From an uncultured Bacteroides sp. (lineage in GTDB: Bacteria > Bacteroidota > Bacteroidia > Bacteroidales > Bacteroidaceae), in assembly GCA_958477465.1 (NCBI GenBank), contig CAUEFX010000002.1, positions 106,609 to 170,608 of the forward strand: DNA of 64,000 bases, in the 5' to 3' direction. Positions 1 to 8,892 of the stretch are shown here, in pieces. The notes under the pieces were generated by a model. That model had not been told where the DNA came from. It did no database searches and saw only the letters and a program-made list of their open reading frames with translations. The position numbers were made by a program, and so were the translations under genes. Position 1 is the first letter of the stretch; each line of letters opens with the position of its first letter.

Positions 1-1
1 C

Positions 2-115
2 GTACAGGAACAGGCCGGTTTCCAGATGATCATGGCTATCCTCGACGAAGACCATATCGATTATTTGAAAAACAAACGTTCCGATGCACCTTACTGGACT
101 ACCATCGGGAAATAA
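2..115 (+). CDS. dhaK: Dihydroxyacetone kinase subunit DhaK, C-terminal end only
   Basis: An open frame entering from the left edge runs 37 codons to TAA at 113-115. The readable tail contains QAGFQMIMAILDEDHIDYL and ends YWTTIGK. This resembles the last segment of DhaK, the subunit that binds dihydroxyacetone-type ketoses covalently through a histidine. The call rests partly on the neighbour: dhaL starts 12 bases after the stop, the usual partner in the same order. The substrate-binding part lies outside the window, so the ketose used cannot be inferred here. Confidence 0.65.
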   Translation, partial: VQEQAGFQMIMAILDEDHIDYLKNKRSDAPYWTTIGK

Positions 116-127
116 AACGACAAGAAA

Positions 128-751
128 ATGACACAACTTACCATTGATAATTTTAAAACAATGCTTGCCACTGCTTTATCCAATATCAAAGCACGCGAGG
201 ACGAATTTTCCAAACTCGATGCCGTTATCGGTGACGGTGATCATGGACAAGCCATTGTAACAGCCATGAGCGCAATCGTTGCGACGGCCGAAAAAGGAAA
301 AGAGTTCAAAACAATGCTGAACGATATGGGTTTCGATGTCATGATGCAAGTAAGCGGCTCGACCAGCACGCTGTTAGGTGCTTTCTTTTTGGGCATGAGC
401 GACCATGCAAGCGGTACCGAGCTGGAGGCCAATGCCGTAAAAGCAATGTTTGCCGGAGGTCTTGCCAATGTGCAGAAGCAAACCAAGGCCCAGAAAGGCG
501 ACAAAACAATGATGGATGCCCTGATACCCGCTGTCGAAGCGATTCAGAATTGCCCCTCCGAAGACATCAAGGACATTTTGAATGCAGGAGCCGAGGCAGC
601 ATTGGCCGGTGCCCGGTCTACCATCGATCTGAAAGCAAATTTCGGACGTGCCCGCAACTATGGAGAGCGTTCTATCGGCTACATGGATAGCGGTGCCGCT
701 TCTTGGAGCTGTATGTTCGCATCTTTCGCAGAAGCGGTTAAAGAACAATAA
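128..751 (+). CDS. dhaL: Dihydroxyacetone kinase subunit DhaL (nucleotide-binding)
   Basis: A 207-residue protein, the normal length of a free-standing DhaL subunit. The N-terminal motif DAVIGDGDHG places Asp31, Asp36 and Asp38 where E. coli DhaL has the three aspartates that hold Mg-ADP, followed by His39. DhaL supplies the phosphoryl group to the ketose held on DhaK. It could work with ATP directly or with a PTS-type DhaM; no dhaM is visible in the window. It lies between the dhaK end and an LsrF-like aldolase with a 45-base gap downstream, so all three probably form one operon ending at the hairpin at 1682-1722. It is cytoplasmic, with no signal peptide. Confidence 0.9.
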   Translation: MTQLTIDNFKTMLATALSNIKAREDEFSKLDAVIGDGDHGQAIVTAMSAIVATAEKGKEFKTMLNDMGFDVMMQVSGSTSTLLGAFFLGMSDHASGTELEANAVKAMFAGGLANVQKQTKAQKGDKTMMDALIPAVEAIQNCPSEDIKDILNAGAEAALAGARSTIDLKANFGRARNYGERSIGYMDSGAASWSCMFASFAEAVKEQ

Positions 752-796
752 TTTAGTTAGCAGTTAAGTAGTAAGTAGTAGTAATAACAAAATAAA

Positions 797-1669
797 ATGG
801 CAGATTTAGATGATTTAAGAGAAGGCTCAAACTTCGGTTTGAATATCGCCTCCCAACAACAACATTTTCACGTAAAAGGTGCAGAAAATGCGTCATGGGG
901 TATGAAAGACCGTTTGTCACGTATCTTCAACCCCAAAACAGGCAAATCCGTTATGCTGGCTTGCGACCACGGATTCATCATGGGTCCTACCTCCGGTTTG
1001 GAACGTATCGACCTGACCATCGTTCCGTTGATAGAATATGCAGACTGCTTGATGTGCACCCGCGGTATCTTGCAGTCAGTTATCCCGGCCAACACAAAGA
1101 CTCCCATCTGTCTGCGTTCTGATGCCGGAACGTCCATTCTGACTGATCTGAACGACAATACATTAATCGACATCGAAGATGCCATCCGCATGAATGTATC
1201 GGCGATGGCTGTCATGCTGGCTATCGGTGATGAAGCCCACGAAGCCAAAACAGTAGCCAACCTGTACAAAGCTGTCGACCAGGCAAGCCGTTACAATATT
1301 CCCGTAATGGGAGTTACGGCAGTAGGTAAGCAGATGGCACGTGACGCCCGCTATTTCGGACTGGCTTCACGTATCTGTGCCGAGAACGGTGCCAATATCG
1401 TAAAAACCTACTATTGCGATGGTTTCGAAAAAGTTGCAGCCGCTTGTCCGGTTCCGGTCGTTATTGCAGGTGGTAAGAAGCTTCCGGAAAAAGACGCGCT
1501 CGAACTTTGCTACCGTGCAGTCAACGACGGTGCTGCCGGTGTAGACATGGGACGTAACGTATTCCAAAGTGAATCTCCTGCCGCCATGATTCAGGCTGTG
1601 CACGCCGTAGTACACGACGGCCTTACCCCGGACCAAGGCTTTGAAATGTTCCAGGATTTATCCAAATAA
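797..1669 (+). CDS. lsrF: LsrF-like class I aldolase / 3-hydroxy-5-phosphonooxypentane-2,4-dione thiolase
   Basis: A 290-residue cytoplasmic protein that, from memory, aligns closely along its length with E. coli LsrF: the N-terminus MADLDDL, the block LSRIFNPKTGKSVMLACDHG, the block PVVIAGGKKLPEKDALELC and GVDMGRNVFQS are all recognisable. Lys203, in IVKTYY, sits exactly at the Schiff-base lysine of LsrF. LsrF performs the last step of autoinducer-2 breakdown, moving an acetyl unit from the phosphorylated dione to CoA. Here there is no lsrK, lsrB or lsr transporter; the partner kinase is of the Dha type. A related class I fructose-bisphosphate or deoxyketose-phosphate aldolase role is therefore also possible. 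The LsrF family assignment is strong, the substrate open. Confidence 0.85.
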   Translation: MADLDDLREGSNFGLNIASQQQHFHVKGAENASWGMKDRLSRIFNPKTGKSVMLACDHGFIMGPTSGLERIDLTIVPLIEYADCLMCTRGILQSVIPANTKTPICLRSDAGTSILTDLNDNTLIDIEDAIRMNVSAMAVMLAIGDEAHEAKTVANLYKAVDQASRYNIPVMGVTAVGKQMARDARYFGLASRICAENGANIVKTYYCDGFEKVAAACPVPVVIAGGKKLPEKDALELCYRAVNDGAAGVDMGRNVFQSESPAAMIQAVHAVVHDGLTPDQGFEMFQDLSK

Positions 1670-1681
1670 CCAAGAACTCCG

Positions 1682-1722
1682 AATGAGGGTGTGTCCAAAT
1701 AGTATTTTGGCACGCCCTCATT
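1682..1722 (+). terminator. Hairpin terminator of the dhaK-dhaL-lsrF operon
   Basis: A 14-bp stem (1682-1695 with 1709-1722, including two G-U pairs) around a 13-nt loop, followed by TTTT starting inside the stem foot at 1721. It begins 13 bases after the lsrF stop and ends 15 bases before the next start. Confidence 0.8.
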
Positions 1723-1736
1723 TTCTATTACCACAC

Positions 1737-2627
1737 ATGATGAAGAAAATATCCCTATTTTTATATTTCCTCCTTATCCTTATTCCCAATACTTTCGGAC
1801 AGAATAAAGCAGAAAAGCTGCTATTGGGCGGTTCCGGCTGGAATAAGATTGTCATCATAGACAAGAATTCGAAACAAATAGAGTGGGAACACCCCCTGCA
1901 AGAAGGATGGGAGTGCAATTCGGTAGCCGCCACACCGGACGGCAACATCTTGTTCTCTTACCGTAAAGGCGCCAAAGTGATCGACCGCAATCATAAAGAA
2001 CTCTGGAATATCACCGCACCAGACGGATGTGAAATGCAAACAGCCCGTGTGCTATCCGACGGTAATTATCTGCTGGCATGGGCAGGTCATCCGGCTGTTA
2101 TCATGGAAGTCAGTCCGAAAGGTAAAATTTTATCGCGTACAGAATATGAGACAGGCATCGACCGTCCTCACTCCCAGTTCCGCCAATTGAATAAAAATCC
2201 ACGCGGCAACTATCTCATCCCGCTTATATCCACTTCCGAAGTGCGGGAAGTATCTCCGGACGGAAAACTAATCAGTACTTTCAAAACGGAAGGCACTCCT
2301 TTCACCACCTTGGAATCAGCTAACGGGAACTACTGGATAGCCTGCGGTGACGGACATGCATTGGTAGAAGTCAATCCGGATAGCCGCCAAGTCATCCGTC
2401 GGTATGGCGAGAACGATATTAAAGGAGTCCGCCTCTTTTTCACAGCCGGTTTATGCAAAAGCTCCGACGGGCACCTTTACATCTGCAATTGGCAAGGACA
2501 TAGTCATGATGCCAATAAAGCAAACAGTCCGCAGCTTTTCGAAATAAACCGCAAAGGAAAAGTTGTGTGGAGTTTGAATGACAACCAGACATTCGGAATG
2601 ATATCCGCCGTCTGTGTCATAGACTGA
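1737..2627 (+). CDS. Secreted beta-propeller protein of unknown function
   Basis: A 296-residue protein with a signal peptide (MMKKISLFLYFLLILIPNTFGQ, cut after about residue 22). The start at 1737, or 1740 (tandem ATGs), is preferred over an upstream in-frame ATG at 1641, because 1641 lies inside lsrF and the terminator at 1682-1722 would separate it from the signal peptide. The mature part shows repeats of the type VAATPDGNILFSYR, VSPDGKLISTF and KSSDGHLYICNW, typical of six- or seven-bladed propellers (PQQ-like or NHL/SMP-30-like). No catalytic residues are identifiable. It probably binds or processes a ligand in the periplasm. It stands between two hairpin terminators and so looks monocistronic. 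Confidence 0.8.
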   Translation: MMKKISLFLYFLLILIPNTFGQNKAEKLLLGGSGWNKIVIIDKNSKQIEWEHPLQEGWECNSVAATPDGNILFSYRKGAKVIDRNHKELWNITAPDGCEMQTARVLSDGNYLLAWAGHPAVIMEVSPKGKILSRTEYETGIDRPHSQFRQLNKNPRGNYLIPLISTSEVREVSPDGKLISTFKTEGTPFTTLESANGNYWIACGDGHALVEVNPDSRQVIRRYGENDIKGVRLFFTAGLCKSSDGHLYICNWQGHSHDANKANSPQLFEINRKGKVVWSLNDNQTFGMISAVCVID

Positions 2628-2628
2628 T

Positions 2629-2692
2629 TGATTCAAGAAAGCACACGTACCCATACGATAATTCCGGTTGGTACGTGTGCTTTCTTGAATCA
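2629..2692 (+). terminator. Long perfect hairpin, probable terminator
   Basis: A perfectly complementary 23-bp stem (2629-2651 with 2670-2692) around an 18-nt loop starts two bases after the stop of the beta-propeller gene. The sequence after it is T-rich (ATTATTTCATT) but lacks a clean U-run. It may stop transcription from either side or protect the mRNA end. Confidence 0.7.
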
Positions 2693-2742
2693 TTATTTCA
2701 TTGTGCATCTATTCATTTTAATCCTCACTATTACAAACCACC

Positions 2743-2792
2743 CGAAAACTATCAAATATGGCCTGAAAACTATCAATTGACAGTTTTCAGGC
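2743..2792. repeat. Repeated and inverted GAAAACTATCAA element upstream of the ECF sigma gene
   Basis: CGAAAACTATCAA at 2743-2755 recurs as CTGAAAACTATCAA at 2763-2776. The second copy is followed at once by an inverted copy (2778-2792), giving an imperfect 15-bp palindrome with one A-C mismatch. It lies about 100 bases before the sigma factor start. It may be an operator or a remnant of a short repeat; the sequence alone does not decide. Confidence 0.5.
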
Positions 2793-2890
2793 TAAAGAAA
2801 GGCAGAAATTCACCCATCACAGTCCGCGAAATACCATAAACTTGCATCGTCGAAAAACAACGATATATTCACAATATTAAAAGCAACGTT

Positions 2891-3394
2891 ATGAAAAATT
2901 TAAGCTTCAGAAAAGACTTAATAGGAGTTCAGGATGAACTTCTGAGATTCGCGTACAAATTAACAACAGACCGCGAGGAAGCCAATGATTTGTTGCAGGA
3001 GACCTCACTGAAAGCATTGGATAATGAGGACAAATATATGCCGGACACCAACTTTAAAGGATGGATGTATACCATCATGCGCAATATCTTTATCAACAAC
3101 TACAGAAAAGTAGTACGTGATCAGACATTTGTAGACCAAACGGAGAACCTCTATCACCTGAACCTCCCACAGGAATCGGGATTTGATAATACGGAGAGTT
3201 CTTATGACCTGAAAGAGATGCATCGCATCGTAAACTCACTACCCAAAGAGTACAAAATACCATTCTCTATGCACGTTTCCGGATTCAAATATCGCGAAAT
3301 TGCCGAGAAGCTCAACCTCCCGTTAGGAACCGTAAAGAGCCGTATCTTCTTTACACGTCAGAAGTTGCAGGAAGAATTGAAAGATTTCAGATAG
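2891..3394 (+). CDS. ECF (sigma-70 family) RNA polymerase sigma factor
   Basis: A 167-residue protein with the two ECF domains. Region 2 covers about residues 10-75 (EANDLLQETSLKAL, then FKGWMYTIMRNIFINNYRK). Region 4 covers about residues 105-165, with the helix-turn-helix FKYREIAEKLNLPLGTVKSR. It directs RNA polymerase to a specific promoter set. The gene stands alone: no anti-sigma factor or TonB/FecR-type sensor is adjacent, and the next gene is the convergent sulfatase. Control may therefore be transcriptional or through a distant anti-sigma. ECF factors of this size are common in Bacteroides and the target regulon cannot be told from here. Confidence 0.9.
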   Translation: MKNLSFRKDLIGVQDELLRFAYKLTTDREEANDLLQETSLKALDNEDKYMPDTNFKGWMYTIMRNIFINNYRKVVRDQTFVDQTENLYHLNLPQESGFDNTESSYDLKEMHRIVNSLPKEYKIPFSMHVSGFKYREIAEKLNLPLGTVKSRIFFTRQKLQEELKDFR

Positions 3395-3476
3395 TCGTAT
3401 AACCTAAACCGTTGACTTATCGGTTTCTACTTCCATACGAGTAATTTTTAGTGCAGATTTTTAGTTGTGTTAATTT

Positions 3477-3514
3477 AGGAGCAAGAGAAAGAGATTTCAT
3501 GCTTGCTCCTGTTT
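3477..3514 (+). terminator. Hairpin terminator after the ECF sigma gene
   Basis: A perfect 9-bp stem AGGAGCAAG (3477-3485) with CTTGCTCCT (3502-3510), followed by GTTTT. It lies between the convergent sigma factor and sulfatase genes. Confidence 0.65.
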
Positions 3515-3550
3515 TATGCAAGTGAGGTACCGATAGAAATACCCTTTCGA

Positions 3551-4918
3551 TTACTGACGGATACTTTTGAGTTTTTTCCCTGGAACATCATGCAGCTTTG
3601 GACGACTTGGACGTATGTTATAAGTATCCATCCATTTTTCAAGTACATCACGCAGTTTTTGCAGTTCCTGATTATATGTATTTTCCATTACCAAATTCCT
3701 CATTTCACCCCTGTCATGTTGCATATCAAACAGTTGTTCACGGTATCTTCCTTTATCGTAGAGTACATATTTATAGCGTGCACTGCGCACTACCCACCCT
3801 CTTGTCTTACTACCATCAAACCGTGTCTCGGTAATGATGTATTCTTGATGCAAGGCTTGCGGATTTCCTTCTTCTGCAATTTTCCGGAAAGATTTCCCAG
3901 CTACTCCCTTCGGCATTTTGGCACCTGCCCAGTCACACACAGAGGCAAAGAAATCTACACCATTACTGATAAGCTGGGGTAATACCTTGCCTGCATTCTT
4001 CTTGCCTGGTAACGTCACGATAAGAGGGATGTTGATAACTTCCTCATATAAGGCAGACTTCTGATTCCAATGATGTGCACCTATACCGTCACCATGGTCG
4101 CTGGAAAAGATTACCACTGTATTTTCCCAAAGATTATTCTGATCGATAGCATCAATAATCTTTCCTATTTCCCTATCTACTTTCTCTACCAGGCGATAAT
4201 AGGTATAACGGTACATACGCCAGTCTTCGGGGGTAAAACCTGCGGTTGGGTATACATTGTAGTTATTGGCTCTTTCACTTTCAATGACATCGGCATCGTA
4301 CGGGCTTTTGGCAAAATTAGCCGGCAATCCTGGGCAATCTCGTATATCAGGTACATCAATATTTCCATAAGGGAAGTTCTGGCTACGTGCATATTCGCAG
4401 ATATTATGCGGATTGTCATAGGAAGCCACCAAGAAAAACGGCTTTTTATGTTTACGCGAAAGATATTCGGCACAAGCTTCTGCCAGTCCATCATCGCTAT
4501 GCTTATATATGTTATCGAAACCATATTCTTTGTCGGGGACATCGAGTAAGGGAAGATGCCATTTACCTCCATAGGCACAATCATAGCCAGCATTTTTTAT
4601 TAAAGTGCCCAGTGTTTGTGTCTTAAGAGAGTCGGGCATCGGCGAACCATTGACAGACAGCCCTACGGCATCCGGATAATATCCTGTGAACATGGCTCCA
4701 CGTGAAGGGCCACTGAGGGGAGCTGTGCAATAAGCGTTGTTGAACAGTATGCCGGCCGTTGCCAAACGGTCTAGGTTGGGAGTATGCAGATCCGGATTTC
4801 CGGTGCAACTCATAGCGCTGGCCGTTTGCTGGTCAGTAAAGATATAGATGATATTAGGACGTTCGGTGGCAAAGGCCATAGAAGGGCATAGTAACGAAAA
4901 AAACGCCAGCTGCTTCAT
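3551..4918 (-). CDS. S1-family sulfatase, candidate heparin/HS 2-O-sulfatase
   Basis: A 455-residue exported sulfatase (signal peptide MKQLAFFSLLCPSMAFA). The start at 4918 is preferred; an ATG six codons upstream at 4936 would put an acidic residue into the signal peptide. The type I signature is LSGPSRGAMFTG, with the serine (residue 69) to be converted to formylglycine, so it is a serine-type enzyme needing an anSME maturase encoded elsewhere. Metal-site residues appear in IFTDQQ near the N-terminus and in SSDHGDGIGAHH in the middle. It is the last gene of the long reverse-strand heparin operon. Known heparin degradation needs removal of 2-O-sulfate from the unsaturated uronate before GH88 can act; that role fits by context but is inferred, not shown. 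Confidence 0.8.
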   Translation of the reverse strand: MKQLAFFSLLCPSMAFATERPNIIYIFTDQQTASAMSCTGNPDLHTPNLDRLATAGILFNNAYCTAPLSGPSRGAMFTGYYPDAVGLSVNGSPMPDSLKTQTLGTLIKNAGYDCAYGGKWHLPLLDVPDKEYGFDNIYKHSDDGLAEACAEYLSRKHKKPFFLVASYDNPHNICEYARSQNFPYGNIDVPDIRDCPGLPANFAKSPYDADVIESERANNYNVYPTAGFTPEDWRMYRYTYYRLVEKVDREIGKIIDAIDQNNLWENTVVIFSSDHGDGIGAHHWNQKSALYEEVINIPLIVTLPGKKNAGKVLPQLISNGVDFFASVCDWAGAKMPKGVAGKSFRKIAEEGNPQALHQEYIITETRFDGSKTRGWVVRSARYKYVLYDKGRYREQLFDMQHDRGEMRNLVMENTYNQELQKLRDVLEKWMDTYNIRPSRPKLHDVPGKKLKSIRQ

Positions 4919-4978
4919 TGAAATTTCTTTTACCATATCATTATTAGTTTTAACAGTTTGATTTTACTTTAAAGCAAA

Positions 4979-7585
4979 TTATATTTCAAGTTCCGGTAAA
5001 GCATCAACCAGCCTTTTCTCTGTTTTCTTTCCACCGACCCTATCTATAATGGTTGTAGCACCTTTGTTCGAGTCGTAATTGAAATCTAACGAAACGCCGC
5101 TCTGTTCATTTTCGATATACAAGAACGCGTTACCTTTACCTTCCAGATTACATTCGATTGTCCATCCTTCTACTGTTATACGGTTCCCCTCATGATTAAC
5201 CACAGCATCGGCACGGTTGTTTCCATGCACATCAATCACATTGAGAAAACATACTTTACCGCAAGGAGCTGTTGTTGCAGTGAAATGATAATGATTGGGG
5301 AGAGTCTTACCAAGTCGTTTTTTCCAATCGACAGCAGCGATGAAAAAAGTATCCGTTTGCGCATAAGCCATTTTCTGTGAAGAGTACAGATGAGCGATAG
5401 AGACTCCGTCTGCCTTGTTTTTTCCTAAAATGCGCAAACCGCCTTTTTCTTCAGTGACTTCCATAGGCAGTTCTACCGTATGCAACAAATAATCCCATTC
5501 CACCGATTCTTTCCCTATCAGTTCATCATAAACAACAAACAAGCCCGAATGTCCCAGCTGAACAATATGTCTTCGGAAGAAATCCAGTTTATTCTCATCC
5601 CAACCTTTTTCCGGCGTATACTGAGTACCGGACAAACACCCGCGTTCCAGCCACAATGGAGAAACCACTTTCCCATAAGCATTGGAAGCATCACCTACAA
5701 CATAAGAGATCTCTTCTCCTTCATAATAACGAGGAATCCATCCATAGCCTTCTGTTCCAATTTTTTGTCCCATGCCATTCACTAATATGGAGTTATGGGC
5801 GCGGGTATTCCGATAAGCATACATACAATGGTCATCTGTAAATCCAGTGCGATGTCCACTGCTATAGAAAATTGCCTTTCCACCAAAGAAGGTATTGAAG
5901 GCATTTTGATTAGCTAAAGCGTGGGAAGTGGAGGCATAAGGGCTGCTACGAAAAGAGAGCATGGCATTGTTGGCATGATGTCCTATGTCGGTATTCATCA
6001 GTGCAGTACCAGTTTGGCTGAAAACCTTGGATGAAGGTAGTTCCGACAGATGAACGCTATAAGCAGGTCTTTCCTTCTTTGTTGTACAACGATACCAAGT
6101 CAAATCCGCAGGTTTAGCTTCAAAAGCTTTCGACAGAATGTCAGGGTCTTCCTGCATAATTTCGTGTACATAAGCCGCCGCCCACGGATTATTACATTCG
6201 CGCGCCAGCGCATCGGCATATCCTACGCGACCTCCATTGGGAGAACGCTGTCCCTCATGCGAGTTACCATGTCCACCGGATTTGGAAAAGGGAGGTTGCT
6301 GGTAAATGACATACAAAGCATTGTTGTTATACCATGGATCGGCAAAGAAGTTGAAACCGGATATACGTGAAAAAAAGACCGGGACCTCTATCAATGTGCG
6401 TATATTTACATGAAAATAAGAGTCTCCATTATGCCAGGCACCATCCTTATTAAGCCCCGGAAGACGGGATATCCATTCATTATAACAATAATCCGTCCAT
6501 ACGGATGCTTCCGGAATTTCACCGACTGTAGCAAAGGCCGCCATTGTCAGAATACGGAATGTCATTTGCCATACATGATTGTCTGCAATACGGTTCTCCA
6601 GATGATTGACATATTCATTATAGAATTTATTTCCGAGATACCGGATATTGTCTAATAGTAACTGTTTTTCTGCCGGAGACAGCAGGTTGTAGCACCCGTC
6701 GTATACAGATGTACTCATAGACAGCAAGGTGGATAGATTGAAGTCACCTGCGAAGTATTCGCTTGTTTGCCAAGAAAGGATTTCACTCAACCGGTGGAAA
6801 CCTTCCCGATAATACCTCTCGTCTTTCGTCAGCAGATAAGCGCGTACCAATGCTTCCACATTGGCTTCTTCCCTGTCCACAATCTTACGGCTCTCGCGGA
6901 TAAGGGCTGATTCACGCTGTACGACATTGGTTAATGTAACAACATTGGTTGTATCTATCTCTTCCTGAAGATGCTTCAATGGACAGGAAATACACTGGGA
7001 AGCCTTGTTTATATAGGCCTGAGCCTCCGGATTGTCTTTATTCCTCATTATAATTTCCTCCCACTCATCTGCATTCAATAATATGCGTGGATGACAGGAA
7101 GGGTATCTTGCCAAAACTTTTTCCAGTGAGGGTGGATTAAATTCCGGTGTGTCTTTACCTATATGGAATTGATAAACCGGTGACCATTCCTCTTTGCCTT
7201 CGGGAGTGACATAAGCATGTTGCCAGTACCATTTTCCTTGAGCTAAACACTGGAAAGGATTAAAAAAGGCCCAGGCGCGTTCTCCGGTCAACACATCCTT
7301 TTGGAAGTTCTTGTCCTGAGAAATACGGATCCGATAAACCACCTTCGGTTTTTCATCCACTCGTCCCGGAACTCCATCCAATACCGGTCCTAAATGCGGG
7401 AACTTGTCCGGCCACATAAAGCGCGGTGGATTCATCTTAACGTAAGCTCCATTCGCCGGAGAGGGAGTTGCACGAACTTCGTGCATCAATGTCTCCTCGT
7501 GAACCTTTATAACAGCAGATTGCTCGGAACTGCGGCATGCCATCAACAGGCAAAAGGTGGATAAACCTAATAATATCTTTCTCAT
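4979..7585 (-). CDS. PL15-type heparin/heparan sulfate lyase (lipoprotein)
   Basis: An 868-residue protein with a lipobox (FCLLMAC, Cys17). An N-terminal sheet domain (roughly 40-140; MNPPRFMWPD, WYWQHAYVTPEG) precedes an alpha-toroid (about 150-500) and a C-terminal Hepar_II_III beta domain (about 520-850; NTRAHNSILVNG with the expected His-Asn). The layout is that of PL15 enzymes, including the lyase at the same place in the B. thetaiotaomicron heparin locus (BT4652, from memory). Such enzymes cleave uronic-acid linkages by beta-elimination, leaving a 4,5-unsaturated uronate. It follows the MFS gene by 9 bases and probably acts on imported oligosaccharides in the periplasm. Family confident; whether exo or endo is not visible. 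Confidence 0.85.
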   Translation of the reverse strand: MRKILLGLSTFCLLMACRSSEQSAVIKVHEETLMHEVRATPSPANGAYVKMNPPRFMWPDKFPHLGPVLDGVPGRVDEKPKVVYRIRISQDKNFQKDVLTGERAWAFFNPFQCLAQGKWYWQHAYVTPEGKEEWSPVYQFHIGKDTPEFNPPSLEKVLARYPSCHPRILLNADEWEEIIMRNKDNPEAQAYINKASQCISCPLKHLQEEIDTTNVVTLTNVVQRESALIRESRKIVDREEANVEALVRAYLLTKDERYYREGFHRLSEILSWQTSEYFAGDFNLSTLLSMSTSVYDGCYNLLSPAEKQLLLDNIRYLGNKFYNEYVNHLENRIADNHVWQMTFRILTMAAFATVGEIPEASVWTDYCYNEWISRLPGLNKDGAWHNGDSYFHVNIRTLIEVPVFFSRISGFNFFADPWYNNNALYVIYQQPPFSKSGGHGNSHEGQRSPNGGRVGYADALARECNNPWAAAYVHEIMQEDPDILSKAFEAKPADLTWYRCTTKKERPAYSVHLSELPSSKVFSQTGTALMNTDIGHHANNAMLSFRSSPYASTSHALANQNAFNTFFGGKAIFYSSGHRTGFTDDHCMYAYRNTRAHNSILVNGMGQKIGTEGYGWIPRYYEGEEISYVVGDASNAYGKVVSPLWLERGCLSGTQYTPEKGWDENKLDFFRRHIVQLGHSGLFVVYDELIGKESVEWDYLLHTVELPMEVTEEKGGLRILGKNKADGVSIAHLYSSQKMAYAQTDTFFIAAVDWKKRLGKTLPNHYHFTATTAPCGKVCFLNVIDVHGNNRADAVVNHEGNRITVEGWTIECNLEGKGNAFLYIENEQSGVSLDFNYDSNKGATTIIDRVGGKKTEKRLVDALPELEI

Positions 7586-7594
7586 TTCAGTATT

Positions 7595-8878
7595 TTATTT
7601 CTGTTTTTTGAAACTAACCAGTTCTTTCAGGCTGACTGTCTTATTGTTGATTAGTGGATGTGCCCAAAAGCCAATAAATGTAATGTATCCCATGAAAATC
7701 AGGATAAGGAGCATTCCTGTACGTAATGAAGTGGCATCAGATAGCAAGCTGACAAGTAGCGGACCACCTGCTCCTCCCGCAATTCCGGAACAAAGAATAC
7801 CGGCAAAAGAACCATGATTCTGGGTTACCGTATTCAGAGCCAACGAGAATACGATGGAGTACATCATGGAAATACAGAAACCGATTGCCGGGAATGCCCA
7901 TACCGCAACTTTTGCCGAACTGAACAGTGCAATCAACAGCAAACTCATGGAAAGCAATCCCGATATTTGCAACAGGCGTTTGCTGTCTACCAACTTCAGC
8001 AAGAACATACCAAACAGACAGCCGACTGTCATCAAGCCCCAAAAATAACTGATACTCTGTGCACCGACAGTCTTTGGGTCAATACCGTGATACTGTTCCA
8101 GGAAAGTACTCATGAAAATAGAAACGCCCTGTTCCGTACTGACATAACAGAATATCCCCAAAAAGAAAAGCCATACGTATTTTTGACGGAATAGATTCTT
8201 ATAGGAAGAAGAGGAACCGCTACGTTCATCATCTTTCAGTTCAATGTGTGGAAAATGAACGAATGACACAACAAGCAGCATAACCAGCAGCAGTACTGTA
8301 AATATCCAATACAGGGAAACCCAAGGAAGAGTGGCCGGAGTGACTTTTGTCAGGATATCTAGCAAAAAGTTCTGTCCCGGCTGATAAACTCCCGGTTCTT
8401 GTGCGTGTATCAACCAAGTGTAAACCAAAGGACTGATAAAAGAGGCTACTCCAAATACAAACTGTCCCAATTCTGCTATAAATGCATAATTCTCCTCTCC
8501 ACCGACAACACGTTGCAGGGGATTGATTACAGTTTGCAACATGGCCATTCCCAAACCTATGATAAAGGAAGACAGAAGTAACATCTGGTAAAAAGGAAAA
8601 CATGCAAACAGAATGGTACCTATGAATGGCATCAAGAAGCCGGTGAATAGTACCGACTTCTCTCCATATTTATCTATTAATATGCCTGCAGGTATCGACA
8701 TGATGGCATAAGCTAAGAAAAAAGAGGTCGGAATAAACCCCGCCATTGCCAGTTCCTTCAACTCAAAGTTATGGATAATATCAGGGATTAGCGGCCCGAG
8801 AATATTTGTAATGAATGAAATGGTAAACCAGAACATCATGATTAATGCCAGCATACCCCATCTCCTGTTACTTTTCAT
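7595..8878 (-). CDS. MFS sugar permease of the heparin locus
   Basis: A 427-residue integral membrane protein with about 12 hydrophobic helices, starting MKSNRRWGMLALIMMFW. The loop after the second helix carries GILIDKYGEKSV, the MFS signature type seen in fucose/glucose permease relatives. It probably moves monosaccharides or small products (for example GlcNAc/GlcN or uronate) from periplasm to cytoplasm. It is 14 bases downstream of the ROK kinase and 9 bases upstream of the PL15 lyase gene, so all three are co-transcribed. The same gene occupies this place in the B. thetaiotaomicron heparin PUL. Exact substrate is inferred from context only. Confidence 0.85.
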   Translation of the reverse strand: MKSNRRWGMLALIMMFWFTISFITNILGPLIPDIIHNFELKELAMAGFIPTSFFLAYAIMSIPAGILIDKYGEKSVLFTGFLMPFIGTILFACFPFYQMLLLSSFIIGLGMAMLQTVINPLQRVVGGEENYAFIAELGQFVFGVASFISPLVYTWLIHAQEPGVYQPGQNFLLDILTKVTPATLPWVSLYWIFTVLLLVMLLVVSFVHFPHIELKDDERSGSSSSYKNLFRQKYVWLFFLGIFCYVSTEQGVSIFMSTFLEQYHGIDPKTVGAQSISYFWGLMTVGCLFGMFLLKLVDSKRLLQISGLLSMSLLLIALFSSAKVAVWAFPAIGFCISMMYSIVFSLALNTVTQNHGSFAGILCSGIAGGAGGPLLVSLLSDATSLRTGMLLILIFMGYITFIGFWAHPLINNKTVSLKELVSFKKQK

Positions 8879-8892
8879 AATATATCGTCCGT

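Noticed and set aside
1641..1736. Longer start of the beta-propeller gene inside lsrF
   Set aside because: The stretch crosses the operon terminator and precedes a clean signal peptide at 1737.
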